Of a stretch of 64,000 bases of DNA, positions 8,812 through 17,160 are shown piece after piece. Source of the stretch: an uncultured Bacilli bacterium (GTDB lineage Bacteria > Bacillota_I > Bacilli_A > RF39 > UBA660); contig CALVIB010000001.1 in NCBI GenBank assembly GCA_944329375.1, positions 1 through 64,000 of the forward strand. The letters run 5' to 3'. A program made the position numbers and the translations under genes. The notes beneath the pieces were generated by a model, which saw nothing but the letters and a program-made list of their open reading frames with translations, had not been told where the DNA came from and did not search any database. Positions within the stretch are counted from its first letter, which is position 1, and each line of letters starts with the position of its first letter.

Positions 8812-9102
8812 ATGGACAAAATAGATAGTGTTATAACCTCGTTAAACCATAGTATTACCATTAATGAAAGAAAAAACATAATTATCACAGGTGTAAAAAA
8901 AATAGACAGTTTTGATGAAAATGAATTTCTTATGGAAACTAGCATGGGAAATCTAACCCTAAAAGGAGAAGAATTAGAAATAATAAAACTTGATACATAT
9001 CAAGGAAACGTTTCAATAAAAGGTAAAGTTGATAGTATTGCCTATACAGAAGATTCTGGAAAAGAAAAAGAAGGCGGATTATTTAACAAACTATTTAAAT
9101 AA
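8812..9102 (+). CDS. yabP: sporulation protein YabP
   Basis: YabP (96 residues) is a mother-cell sporulation protein needed with YabQ for the spore cortex. Recognisable parts are ERKNIIITGVKKIDSFDENE, FLMETSMGNLTLKGEELE and VSIKGKVDSIAY, with the typical GLFNKLFK C-terminus. The ribosome-binding site is GAAAGGGTGG. The stop overlaps the yabQ start (TAATG), so the pair is cotranslated. Confidence 0.92.
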   Translation: MDKIDSVITSLNHSITINERKNIIITGVKKIDSFDENEFLMETSMGNLTLKGEELEIIKLDTYQGNVSIKGKVDSIAYTEDSGKEKEGGLFNKLFK

Positions 9103-9386
9103 TGTCATTAAACATTCAAATAAACTCTCTTATATTTTCCTTCGCTTTCGGTATCTTTTTCTCCATTTTTATAAATATCAACCATAAAATAATTTTCAAT
9201 AGTAAAAAAATAATCAAAATAATAGGCACTACACTTGTAGTATTTTCAAGCGTTTTACTTTATTTTATAATATTGTTAAATATCAATAACGCAACATTTC
9301 ATCCATACGAATTAATAATGATAGTAATTGGCTTTATATTAGAAAATATCATTCAAAAACAAATAAAAATAAAATTCAAACACTAA
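9102..9386 (+). CDS. yabQ: spore cortex biosynthesis protein YabQ
   Basis: A small (94-residue) very hydrophobic protein with three to four predicted membrane helices and a basic end, in the position and size class of YabQ. B. subtilis YabQ sits in the outer forespore membrane and is needed for cortex formation. The start MSLNIQINSLIFSFAFG resembles YabQ (MTLSVQFQTM...). Identification leans on the yabP-yabQ-divIC order because sequence conservation is weak. Confidence 0.8.
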   Translation: MSLNIQINSLIFSFAFGIFFSIFININHKIIFNSKKIIKIIGTTLVVFSSVLLYFIILLNINNATFHPYELIMIVIGFILENIIQKQIKIKFKH

Positions 9387-9404
9387 TGCTTAAACATTAG
9401 TTTT
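9382..9404 (+). terminator. terminator after yabQ
   Basis: ACTAATG and CATTAGT pair over a 6-base loop, followed by TTTT. The yabQ stop codon lies within the 5' arm. Confidence 0.75.
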
Positions 9405-9441
9405 AAACGTGTAAATAATTTGTCTAACAAACTAACCTACA

Positions 9442-9470
9442 TTGTAAAAACATATGAAAAATGCTATACT
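9442..9470 (+). promoter_or_regulatory. promoter of divIC
   Basis: TTGTAA (9442-9447), 17 bases, TATACT (9465-9470) with an upstream TGC (extended -10). It separates divIC from the sporulation genes before it, as expected for an essential vegetative gene. Confidence 0.7.
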
Positions 9471-9493
9471 TTTACTAGAAAGTAGGTGGTAAA

Positions 9494-9925
9494 ATGGCTA
9501 AAAAACAAGTATCTAAAAAAGCAAAAAGAAGACTCATTGTATTTGGACCAATAGCTGTATTTATTATCATCTACTGTGCATTTACCTTATGTACTACCAT
9601 TACTGATTTATATAAATTAAGTAGTGAAGAAAAAAATTTGAATAATAAACTAAATACCTTAAAAACAAGCGCTAGTGATTTAAAAACAGAAATAACCAAA
9701 TTACAAGATAAAGACTATGTCGCAAGATATGCAAGAGAAAATTACCTATATACAAGAAATGGTGAATATGTAATAAAAACTGAAGAAAAAACAACCACTC
9801 AAAAAGAAAAGACAAAAAAAGATGAAAAATATATTATTTATATTTGTTTAATTGGTATAATATTAATTATCTTATTTATTATATTTAAACATAAAAAAAG
9901 AAAAAAGAAGAAAAGTTCCAAATAG
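9494..9925 (+). CDS. divIC: septum formation initiator DivIC/FtsB, with a second membrane segment
   Basis: DivIC/FtsB-type divisome protein. Residues 14-36 form the usual membrane helix after a basic cytoplasmic N-terminus, residues 43-72 a coiled coil, and DYVARYARENYLYTRNGEYV (74-93) is the conserved post-coil motif. The order yabP-yabQ-divIC matches B. subtilis. It is unusual at the C-terminus: after a charged linker a second strong hydrophobic segment (YIIYICLIGIILIILFIIF, about 113-131) and a Lys-rich tail follow, where most DivIC proteins end. This predicts both ends inside the cell. The stop codon lies in the terminator loop. Confidence 0.88.
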   Translation: MAKKQVSKKAKRRLIVFGPIAVFIIIYCAFTLCTTITDLYKLSSEEKNLNNKLNTLKTSASDLKTEITKLQDKDYVARYARENYLYTRNGEYVIKTEEKTTTQKEKTKKDEKYIIYICLIGIILIILFIIFKHKKRKKKKSSK

Positions 9926-9936
9926 CGGAACTTTTT
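9911..9936. terminator. bidirectional terminator between divIC and lemA
   Basis: AAAAGTTCC and GGAACTTTTT form a 9-base stem with A and T flanks, usable by both convergent genes. Confidence 0.85.
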
Positions 9937-10480
9937 ATAATTTAAAATCATCGACAATTTCATCATTCATATCTTTACCATCAAAATATAACTTGTCTTT
10001 AAATTTAAAAATTAAAGCAATAATATTTGTGGGAAAAGACTTAACTAATTTATTATAATCAGTAATAATATCATTATAATATTTTCTAAAAGCAACAATT
10101 TCAGCCTCTGACTCATTCAAAGAAATATCAATTTTCATAAAAGACTCTACATTTTTAAGCTTAGGATATTCATTTTTATACTTTTCAAATTCCTTTAAAG
10201 CATCATATAATTTTCTATCTAATTCAAAATTACTAAGTTTTCTAGAACGAAGCTTTACAATTTGTTCAAGTACATTGTCTTTAGAATCAGTATTTGCCTT
10301 AATAATATCAATAGACTTATTAAGTAAATCAAACCTTTTTCTTAACACCGAATCAATATTCGCCTCAGCCTCATTAATTCTAATAATCAATACTTGAAAT
10401 TGATTATAACTAGTTGCTAACCAAATAATAAGAAGCGAAATAGCTATTAAAATAGATGTTAATACAATAAAGACTCCCAT
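9935..10480 (-). CDS. LemA family protein
   Basis: A 181-residue LemA protein: one N-terminal membrane helix (about residues 3-24), then an extracytoplasmic helical bundle with YNQFQVLIIRINEAEANIDS and the family's repeated helix pattern, ending in a variable tail. LemA proteins are membrane-anchored and of unknown molecular role. AAGGTGATGAT precedes the start. It is probably cotranscribed with gerQ upstream (42-base gap). Confidence 0.88.
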   Translation of the reverse strand: MGVFIVLTSILIAISLLIIWLATSYNQFQVLIIRINEAEANIDSVLRKRFDLLNKSIDIIKANTDSKDNVLEQIVKLRSRKLSNFELDRKLYDALKEFEKYKNEYPKLKNVESFMKIDISLNESEAEIVAFRKYYNDIITDYNKLVKSFPTNIIALIFKFKDKLYFDGKDMNDEIVDDFKL

Positions 10481-10522
10481 ATCATCACCTTAAAAACATT
10501 ATAACAAATATTAATTTACTTT

Positions 10523-10882
10523 TCAATTATTAGGATAAAATTCAGGGTCAGAAATAATACGTTCATCAAATTTAATGAAATTAACATATATAATTAAAAT
10601 TAAATACCAATCTCCAGTTTTAGGGTCGCTTAAAATAATATGGTCGCGCCCAGACTGTTCAATTATACCTGAAAAAACTTTATTTTTCCATTCATCAGAA
10701 TCTGGATAAGAAGCATATACTTCAACCTTTTTCCCCCTATTTAACCTTAAAATATTTTCAATATAAGATTGTTCCAAAGGCACACTATAATTCATTTGTG
10801 TCTGTTGGTTAGGTATATTCCCACTACCAGAATAAATAGGATTACCAGGAAACCCTGTTTGGTTTACAAAATTATTGTTCAT
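10523..10882 (-). CDS. gerQ: spore coat protein GerQ
   Basis: GerQ (YwdL) is an inner coat protein required to position the cortex-lytic enzyme CwlJ. The C-terminal 80 residues are unmistakable: LEQSYIENILRLNRGKKVEV, FSGIIEQSGRDHIILSDPKT and GDWYLILIIYVNFIKFDE. Residues 1-35 are a low-complexity Asn/Gln/Pro/Gly region. In B. subtilis this part carries lysines cross-linked by transglutaminase Tgl; here it has no lysine, so cross-linking there is unlikely. ATG is preceded by AAAGGATGATTAG. Confidence 0.93.
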   Translation of the reverse strand: MNNNFVNQTGFPGNPIYSGSGNIPNQQTQMNYSVPLEQSYIENILRLNRGKKVEVYASYPDSDEWKNKVFSGIIEQSGRDHIILSDPKTGDWYLILIIYVNFIKFDERIISDPEFYPNN

Positions 10883-10928
10883 CTAATCATCCTTTCAATA
10901 ATAATATATTCATAAAAACTAAAAATAT

Positions 10929-10936
10929 GTTATACT
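10929..10936 (+). promoter_or_regulatory. extended -10 promoter of pduL-SDR operon
   Basis: TGTTATACT just 22 bases before the pduL start; no clear -35 at the expected distance. It is divergent from gerQ. Confidence 0.5.
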
Positions 10937-10957
10937 AAAAAAGTAAAGGAGGATACC

Positions 10958-11536
10958 ATGAAAGTAATTTTAGGCGTATCTAATCGCCATGTTCATTTAA
11001 AAAAAGAAGATTATGAGGTATTATTTGGTAATGAGCAAATAAATAAAGTTAAAGAACTACGCCAACCAGGTCAGTATGCTACTGATAAATTTGTAACAAT
11101 TAAAAATGGAGATAGACAAATTAACCATGTTAGAATACTTGGACCAATTAGAAATTATACGCAAGTTGAAATTTCTAAAACAGATGCTTACACCTTAAAA
11201 TTAAATCCACCAATAAGAACATCAGGGGATTTAAAAGGTTCAAGCCCAATAACAATAATTGGTCCAAATGGAGAATTACATTTAAATGAAGGCTGTATTT
11301 TAGCTAATCGCCATATCCATATTAGTCCAGAAGAAGTAAAACAATATAATCTAGAAGGTGTAAAAAAAGTTAAAGTAAAAATAGATGGAGAAAAAGGTGG
11401 CATACTAAATAATGTCTACCTAAAAATCCAAGAGCCATCATTATTAGAGATGCATATTGATACAGATGAAGGTAATGCCTTTAATATAAAAACAGGCGAT
11501 GTTTTAGAAATAATTGAATTAGAAAGGGAAGATTAA
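10958..11536 (+). CDS. pduL: PduL-type phosphate acyltransferase (phosphotransacylase)
   Basis: PduL swaps CoA and phosphate on short acyl groups (acetyl- or propionyl-CoA to acyl phosphate), feeding an acyl kinase for ATP. The 192-residue protein has both halves of the fold with the paired His motifs that bind zinc: SNRHVHLKKEDYE near residue 8 and ANRHIHISPEEV near 115. No encapsulation peptide or microcompartment shell genes are nearby, so a housekeeping acetate-forming role is inferred. The SDR gene starts directly after its stop. Confidence 0.92.
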   Translation: MKVILGVSNRHVHLKKEDYEVLFGNEQINKVKELRQPGQYATDKFVTIKNGDRQINHVRILGPIRNYTQVEISKTDAYTLKLNPPIRTSGDLKGSSPITIIGPNGELHLNEGCILANRHIHISPEEVKQYNLEGVKKVKVKIDGEKGGILNNVYLKIQEPSLLEMHIDTDEGNAFNIKTGDVLEIIELERED

Positions 11537-12313
11537 ATGAAATTACAAAACAAAGTAGCTGTTATAACAGGAGGGGCTATGGGTAATGGCCTAGGTATAG
11601 CTAAAGTTTTTTTAAAAGAAGGAGCTAAAATAGCTATATTAGACTATGATGAAAAAATAGCTGAAACCGTAAACAACTTAAACAAAAATAATAATGTTTT
11701 AGGATATAAATTAGATATTAGAGATGTAAATAAAGTAAATGAAGCCATAAAAGACATTCATGAAAAATGGGGTAAAATTGACATACTAGTAAATAATGCT
11801 GGAGTATGTAAATTAAAACCATTCATGGAAATGGAAGATGAATTAAGAGATTTTCATTTTGATATAAACATCAAAGGTACATGGAATGTTACTAAAGCTA
11901 TACTTAGATACATGGAAAAAGGTTCAATAATAAATTTGTCAAGTGTCACAGGTCCTATGGTTGCTGATAGTGGAGAAGTTGCCTATGCCACAACTAAAGC
12001 AGCTTTAATTGGCTTCACTAAAGGTCTAGCCGCTGAATTAGCTTCAAAAAATATTAGAGTAAATGCTATAATGCCAGGTTATATAATGACTCCAATGGTT
12101 GAAGGGATGGCTAAAGAATCAAATGAAGAAAATCCAAATAGTGTTGTAGATGGTATAGCTCAAGGAATACCAATGAAAAGATTAGGAACCATAGAAGAAT
12201 TAGGTAACTTAGCCGCTTTTCTAGCCTCAGATGAATCAAGTTATATAACTGCATCTGGCATAGTAATAGATGGTGGTTCAACCTTACCTGAAACCATGAC
12301 CATGGGTGTATAA
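11537..12313 (+). CDS. ucpA: short-chain dehydrogenase, UcpA-like
   Basis: NAD(P)-dependent SDR oxidoreductase of 258 residues. Features: Rossmann motif TGGAMGNGLG (about 11-20, a variant of TGxxxGxG), NNAG (about 89), catalytic Ser in SSVTG and YATTK (Tyr149, Lys153), and the C-terminal FLASDESSYITASG. The whole length follows E. coli UcpA, including NNAGVC, FHFDINIKGTWNVTKA and DGGSTLPET. The substrate of UcpA is not established; it is linked to furfural tolerance in E. coli. It is coupled to pduL (TAA directly followed by ATG). Confidence 0.88.
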   Translation: MKLQNKVAVITGGAMGNGLGIAKVFLKEGAKIAILDYDEKIAETVNNLNKNNNVLGYKLDIRDVNKVNEAIKDIHEKWGKIDILVNNAGVCKLKPFMEMEDELRDFHFDINIKGTWNVTKAILRYMEKGSIINLSSVTGPMVADSGEVAYATTKAALIGFTKGLAAELASKNIRVNAIMPGYIMTPMVEGMAKESNEENPNSVVDGIAQGIPMKRLGTIEELGNLAAFLASDESSYITASGIVIDGGSTLPETMTMGV

Positions 12314-12335
12314 ACTACATAAAAGTAGTTTTTTT
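12312..12335 (+). terminator. terminator after the SDR gene
   Basis: AAACTAC / GTAGTTT stem, 6-base loop, followed by a T run. Confidence 0.8.
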
Positions 12336-12336
12336 C

Positions 12337-12365
12337 TTTACATAATATAATAATTTTGTTAAAAT
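12337..12365 (+). promoter_or_regulatory. promoter of the Fic gene
   Basis: TTTACA (12337-12342), 17 bases, TAAAAT (12360-12365) with TGT before the -10. Confidence 0.6.
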
Positions 12366-12390
12366 AACATACCACAAAGGAGAATAAATT

Positions 12391-13605
12391 ATGCCATTAA
12401 AGAAAACACAAGATGAAATAAAAACTATCGTTAATAAATTATTTGAAGATTACATAGAAAAGAAAAGAACAAGAACTTTATATAAAACAGGTTTAAATAC
12501 CCCAAAAAGATTACTTATATTTTATTATCTATTAAATGAAGAAAATCGACATCTAAATGTTAATAGTGCAACATTTTTAAAACATTATATTGCATCAGAA
12601 TCAATACTAGAATATGCTCACTTAAACTATGAAAAAGAAGGCTTAAAAGCTATGTATGAATATTTATTATCAGATGAAATAGGCAAAAATTTTGATATAT
12701 ATACAATTTTAGATTTACACATAAAACTTTTTTCAAAAGCTCCATATCCAGAAAATGCTGGTCATTTTAGAAATGATAATGTATATCTTCCAAATACAGG
12801 TATTAATTTATCAGACTGGAGAGACATATGGCAAGAAGTAAAATCTTTAGAACCAAATGTTGAAGAAATTAAAAATTTGGGAAAAATAGTTAAAGAAAAT
12901 AGAGCATATATATTTACATATATTGATAAATGTATCAAATTAAAATGTGATTTAATTAAAATTCATCCATTTTTTGATGGTAATGGAAGAACTATCAGAG
13001 CATTTATCAACAAATTATTTATGGATGTAGACTTACCGCCTATTTATATTTCCAGTCAAGAAAATATGACTTATAGAAGAACTATGCAAAAAGCTATAGG
13101 TGAAGAAAACGACTATTTATCTATAACTAAATTTTATTATTATAAAATATGTGATATGATTATAGAATTAGAAAGAAAATATAAAAATAATGCATATATA
13201 TCATCCATGCAAACAGTAATAACTTTAGTAAAAAACATAAAAGACAATATAAATGAAGCTCATTATAGTTTAGATGAAGAAATAGCTGAGACAGTTAAAG
13301 ATTATTTAGATGAAAAAGATATATCAGCCCAAATTTTTAATATCAGATTTTTTGAACCAACATTAAATCCACATGCCTTTGTAATGGCTAGTTGTCAAGA
13401 TGGAGATAATATAAGACAAGTATTAATAGACCCAATTTTTACATACTTAGTTGAAAATATTAAAGTTAATCCAAATAACAAATTTGCCCCATTTTTAGAA
13501 AATTTAAAAGAAAATGGCGCAAGTATCGTTGATTACAAAAGCTTAACACAATATATATTATTATTTAATAATTTAGAAAAAACAAAGCAAAAAATTCCAA
13601 AATAA
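12391..13605 (+). CDS. Fic domain protein (predicted AMPylase) with an unknown C-terminal domain
   Basis: The core (about residues 90-255) is a Fic fold with the complete active motif HPFFDGNGRT (His192 onward), so transfer of AMP or another nucleotide moiety to protein hydroxyls is predicted. The flap region GHFRNDNVYLP is present. I do not find a convincing inhibitory (S/T)xxxE(G/N) helix; SESILEYA near residue 71 is only similar. Residues about 275-404 form an extra domain I do not recognise, with HAFVMASCQDG...VLIDPIF reminiscent of the His and Asp strands of transglutaminase-like folds but no cysteine before the His. No antitoxin-like gene is adjacent. Own promoter and terminator. Confidence 0.85.
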   Translation: MPLKKTQDEIKTIVNKLFEDYIEKKRTRTLYKTGLNTPKRLLIFYYLLNEENRHLNVNSATFLKHYIASESILEYAHLNYEKEGLKAMYEYLLSDEIGKNFDIYTILDLHIKLFSKAPYPENAGHFRNDNVYLPNTGINLSDWRDIWQEVKSLEPNVEEIKNLGKIVKENRAYIFTYIDKCIKLKCDLIKIHPFFDGNGRTIRAFINKLFMDVDLPPIYISSQENMTYRRTMQKAIGEENDYLSITKFYYYKICDMIIELERKYKNNAYISSMQTVITLVKNIKDNINEAHYSLDEEIAETVKDYLDEKDISAQIFNIRFFEPTLNPHAFVMASCQDGDNIRQVLIDPIFTYLVENIKVNPNNKFAPFLENLKENGASIVDYKSLTQYILLFNNLEKTKQKIPK

Positions 13606-13619
13606 AATGGAATTTTTTT
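13590..13619. terminator. bidirectional terminator between Fic and PBP genes
   Basis: AAAAATTCCA pairs with TGGAATTTTT over an 8-base loop, A run on the left and T run on the right. The PBP stop codon lies at its edge. Confidence 0.8.
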
Positions 13620-15579
13620 ATTCAGTCTTTACAGTCGGAATAGCTTCGTCTAAAGAAATTTTATTTAAAGTAGGTTCAGTCCCTTTAATATAATATAAAA
13701 TTTTAGCTTTAGACCCATCACTAGCAACCTTACCACTTATAGGGTCAATAGCCACCCCAACAACATTACTAGGAGTTTCATACCAAGTTTCCTCATCGGT
13801 TTTACCCTCTAAACATTTTTCCATAATATCTACCCAAGTATTTTTCAAATTAGAACTGTCTTTGCTAGAAACTTCTTTATTGTCATCATATCCTGTCCAG
13901 ATACCAACAACCAAATCTTTATTATAACCAAAAATCAAATTATCCGTATTTGTTGTACCAGATTTAATTGCGTACTTATGAGTCATCTTAGACGCAATAC
14001 TCAAACATGTAGGAACATTATAATCTTTAAATTCAGAAGCATAAGTAGTCGTTAAAAGTTCATTCAAAATATATACCGTATTTTTATTTAAAACATTTTC
14101 CAAATTAGGTTTATATTCATATAAAATATTTCCTTCCATATCTGTAACTTTACTAATAAAATAAGGTTTGACCTTATATCCCTCATTGGCTAAAGCCCCA
14201 TAAGCCGCCATCATATCCATCATATTAATTTCTTCAGCACCCAAAGCTAAAGATGGTAAAGTGTTTAATTTTTCATTAATTCCAACTCTCCTTAAAATAT
14301 CAGGTAAAGCTTCATCCCCTAAAAACAAATGTGTTTTAACCGCATAAATATTGTCAGAATAACTTATTGCTGCCGCTAAACTAATAGGACCATTCGCATA
14401 TTCATCATTATAATTCTTAGGAGTATATGTCTTATTGCCAGAAAAACTAAAAGTTGTTTTCTCACTTGTAAAAGTAGTTGAAGGTGTAAATCCATTTTCT
14501 AATGCAGAATAATACAAAAATGGTTTAATAGTCGAACCAACCTGCCTTTTAGCCATAGTTGCTCTATTATATTGACTCTTATTATAATCTCTACCACCAG
14601 ATAAAGCCAAAACCTTACCTGTTTTAGGGTCCATAATAACCCCAGCCATTTGTATCTCATCATTCGTAATATTTTTATTCGCACTATCTTCTAAAGCTTT
14701 TTGAGCACCCAAATCTAAGTTAGTATAAATCTTTAAACCACCAGTATCTAAAAATGAAGAAGGAATAGTTTTAATAGATTTTAACTCATCTAAAACCGCA
14801 TCTTGATAATACATCATCATCTTTAAATTATCACTATTTTCACTTTTTTCATAGTTAAGTTTAGTATTGTAAGCCTCATCAGCTTGAGCCTCTGTAATAT
14901 ATCCGTTTTTAACCATTGAATCTAAAATAATCCTTTGCCTTGATTTCGCATTTTCTTCATCAATTAAAGGAGAATATCTACTAGGATTTTTAGGTATTCC
15001 AGCTAAAATGCTAGCCTCCGCTAAATTCAAATCCTTCGCTCTTTTATTAAAATAATATTTAGAAGCATTTTCAATACCAAATATACCACCATAATTAATA
15101 GTATTTAAATAACCTTCCAAAATATCATCCTTACTATAATGTGCTTCTAATCTAATTGTAATCCAAGCTTCTTTTATTTTTCTATCCCATGTTTTATCAA
15201 ACTCCAAAAACAAATTCTTCGCAAACTGTTGGGTAATAGTTGAAGCTCCTTGTAAATTTTCTCCAGATTTTATATTCACAAACATCGCTTTTAAAATTCT
15301 TAAATAATCAAATCCTTGATGTTTATAAAAATTTTTATCTTCGGTAGAAATAGTCGCATTAATTAAATAATCAGATATATCATCCAAACTAACATTCTTA
15401 TTAGAACTAGCCGTATAAATATTTTCATTAATATCATATAAATGATAACCATTTGCTCCAGTTATAGGTAACTTTGGCTGCATCTTCGCATATAAATAAA
15501 TACCAAAGTAAATAAAAACAAAAAGTAAAATAAAGCCTAATATAATAAAAAGCCATTTTTTAGATTTTTTTTTCTTCAT
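13618..15579 (-). CDS. class A penicillin-binding protein (PBP1A family)
   Basis: Bifunctional peptidoglycan synthase of 653 residues. A basic N-terminus and one membrane helix (9-31) anchor it. The GT51 glycosyltransferase domain shows EDKNFYKHQGFD (catalytic Glu80) and GASTITQQ (111-118). The transpeptidase domain shows STIK (Ser near 348), SDN in SYSDNIYA (about 408) and KSGT (about 535). All catalytic motifs are intact. Length is short for PBP1A and the C-terminal extension is missing, as in PbpF/PbpG-type proteins. It starts at ATG 15579. Confidence 0.94.
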   Translation of the reverse strand: MKKKKSKKWLFIILGFILLFVFIYFGIYLYAKMQPKLPITGANGYHLYDINENIYTASSNKNVSLDDISDYLINATISTEDKNFYKHQGFDYLRILKAMFVNIKSGENLQGASTITQQFAKNLFLEFDKTWDRKIKEAWITIRLEAHYSKDDILEGYLNTINYGGIFGIENASKYYFNKRAKDLNLAEASILAGIPKNPSRYSPLIDEENAKSRQRIILDSMVKNGYITEAQADEAYNTKLNYEKSENSDNLKMMMYYQDAVLDELKSIKTIPSSFLDTGGLKIYTNLDLGAQKALEDSANKNITNDEIQMAGVIMDPKTGKVLALSGGRDYNKSQYNRATMAKRQVGSTIKPFLYYSALENGFTPSTTFTSEKTTFSFSGNKTYTPKNYNDEYANGPISLAAAISYSDNIYAVKTHLFLGDEALPDILRRVGINEKLNTLPSLALGAEEINMMDMMAAYGALANEGYKVKPYFISKVTDMEGNILYEYKPNLENVLNKNTVYILNELLTTTYASEFKDYNVPTCLSIASKMTHKYAIKSGTTNTDNLIFGYNKDLVVGIWTGYDDNKEVSSKDSSNLKNTWVDIMEKCLEGKTDEETWYETPSNVVGVAIDPISGKVASDGSKAKILYYIKGTEPTLNKISLDEAIPTVKTE

Positions 15580-15649
15580 ATAATCACTTTACTTTCTAAA
15601 ATTATTATTGGAAATTTTTTTAAAAATATAAGTAAAAATATTATATATA

Positions 15650-15658
15650 TGTTATAAT
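15650..15658 (+). promoter_or_regulatory. extended -10 promoter of the DUF1934-rpoE operon
   Basis: TGTTATAAT 20 bases before the start codon of the DUF1934 gene; no strong -35. Confidence 0.5.
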
Positions 15659-15678
15659 CTTTGTGCGAGGAAAAAAAT

Positions 15679-16041
15679 ATGAGTAAAATAAACATAGAAA
15701 CAATATTAAAAAATAGTGAAGAAGGCCATACATTTAAAGGTAAAGGTATAAAAAAAGATAATCAAATTATTTATCTTGATGAAAATGTCCAAACAAAAAT
15801 AACTATAGATAATATAATAACTATCGAAAGAAAGGCCGACTATTATTTAAAATTAAATTTAAAAAAAGGTATAAAACTTAAAGGAACATACATAAATAAT
15901 TATGGGAGATTTGAAATAGAAACATATACATCTAAAATTATTAATAAAGAAAATGAATTAAAAGTAATATATAAAATAATATCAAACCAAGAAGAAGTTG
16001 ACACATTTACATTCAAATTAAAATTTTCACTTGACACATAG
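15679..16041 (+). CDS. DUF1934 (YwiB-like) beta-barrel protein
   Basis: A 120-residue all-beta protein of the DUF1934/YwiB family; the alternating pattern GRFEIETYTSKI...ELKVIYKIISNQEEVDTFTF matches the C-terminal half of YwiB. In B. subtilis ywiB is close to rpoE, and the same holds here. The function is unknown. ATG 15679 is chosen because GAGG lies 8 bases upstream; an in-frame TTG at 15661 has no such site. Confidence 0.75.
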   Translation: MSKINIETILKNSEEGHTFKGKGIKKDNQIIYLDENVQTKITIDNIITIERKADYYLKLNLKKGIKLKGTYINNYGRFEIETYTSKIINKENELKVIYKIISNQEEVDTFTFKLKFSLDT

Positions 16042-16097
16042 ATAGAATATGATACAATGTTCTAAGATTAATTCCATTTTAATTAGGAGGTATAAAT

Positions 16098-16559
16098 ATG
16101 AAACTGTCAAAAATGACTAAAGAAGAATTGGAAGTTTATTCATATACTGAATTAGCTAGTATGATTTTAAAAGAAGAAAAAAGAAGTTTAAGCACTCCTG
16201 AATTATTCAAAAAAATATGTGCCTTATTAAATTTATCAGATGATGAATACGCAAATAAAATAGGAGATTTTTATACAACATTAACTACTGATAAAACATT
16301 TATTTTATTAGATGATGCAACATGGGATTTAAGAGACCATCATTCTGTTAAAGTATCATTAGAAGATGAAACTGAAGATGAAGAAGATTTAACAGAAACA
16401 GAAGAAGAACTAGATGATGAATTAGATGATATGGCCGATGATGATATGCACGATATGGATGATGATTCAAATTTGGATGACCCAGATTTAGATGATGTTG
16501 ACGATGTAGAAGACGTAGACGATGATTTAACAATAATAGATGAGGAAGAATTAGATTAA
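16098..16559 (+). CDS. rpoE: RNA polymerase delta subunit
   Basis: Delta raises RNA polymerase specificity and recycling in Bacilli. The folded N-terminal HARE-HTH domain (about residues 1-90: SYTELASMILKEEKRSLSTP, WDLRDHH) is followed by the disordered acidic tail of about 60 residues, nearly all Asp and Glu. Length 153 is typical. AGGAGG precedes ATG by 8 bases. The presence of delta argues for Bacilli or a close relative. Confidence 0.96.
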   Translation: MKLSKMTKEELEVYSYTELASMILKEEKRSLSTPELFKKICALLNLSDDEYANKIGDFYTTLTTDKTFILLDDATWDLRDHHSVKVSLEDETEDEEDLTETEEELDDELDDMADDDMHDMDDDSNLDDPDLDDVDDVEDVDDDLTIIDEEELD

Positions 16560-16562
16560 AAT

Positions 16563-17120
16563 ATGTTCGATATAATTTATAATTTAGAAAATCAAAATTT
16601 TGATTTATCCAATTTTGATTATCTTTCAGCTAAATATATTTTAATACCTATTTTAAAGCAAACAGATTATGATGATTTTGGCAAATATTATGATGTTACA
16701 GCTTATATTGTAACAAAAGGGTATATCAAAGAAAAAAAAGAACAAATAAAATATAATACTGACCACATCATAACTTATAAAGCTGTTTTACCATTTTATG
16801 TAAATTCATCATATGAAATAGTGTATTCTAATTCTGGACAAGAAATTGAAGTCAATGATGTATTTGATACCTATGAAGAAGCTAAAGGATATGCAAATGA
16901 AGTAAATCAAGCAATGTTCATAGATAGTATCTGCTTTTATCCATTAAAATATCTTGAAAATAATTATGATAAAGAAGTAAAAGAAAGAGAAAAAGCATAC
17001 CAAAGATATAATGAAATCGAACATAAACTTTCAGTATTAACTGATAAAATACCAATAACTCCAATAAACTGGGGGAAAAATATTGAAAGTAAAACATTAT
17101 TAAAAAAATATAAAAAATAA
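16563..17120 (+). CDS. hypothetical protein cotranscribed with rpoE
   Basis: A 185-residue soluble protein I do not recognise, starting 3 bases after the rpoE stop. It is rich in Tyr, Asn and Lys, has no signal peptide or membrane helix, and ends in a charged helix (EVKEREKAYQRYNEIEHKL). The internal FDTYEEAKGYANEVN resembles the short repeat seen where a protein displays a per-item lookup, but this is not diagnostic. Translation probably couples to rpoE, as no good separate ribosome-binding site is seen. Confidence 0.65.
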   Translation: MFDIIYNLENQNFDLSNFDYLSAKYILIPILKQTDYDDFGKYYDVTAYIVTKGYIKEKKEQIKYNTDHIITYKAVLPFYVNSSYEIVYSNSGQEIEVNDVFDTYEEAKGYANEVNQAMFIDSICFYPLKYLENNYDKEVKEREKAYQRYNEIEHKLSVLTDKIPITPINWGKNIESKTLLKKYKK

Positions 17121-17128
17121 TTACCAAA

Positions 17129-17155
17129 AACGAACCAATTAACGGTTCGTTTTTT
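17129..17155 (+). terminator. terminator of the DUF1934-rpoE operon
   Basis: AACGAACC and GGTTCGTT pair perfectly over a 7-base loop, followed by T6. It abuts the next reading frame with only a few bases between. Confidence 0.9.
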
Positions 17156-17160
17156 AGTCA

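Noticed and set aside
16348-16533. Antisense open frame opposite the rpoE acidic tail
   Set aside because: It is a shadow of the Asp/Glu-rich codons (His/Leu-rich product) with no start signal.
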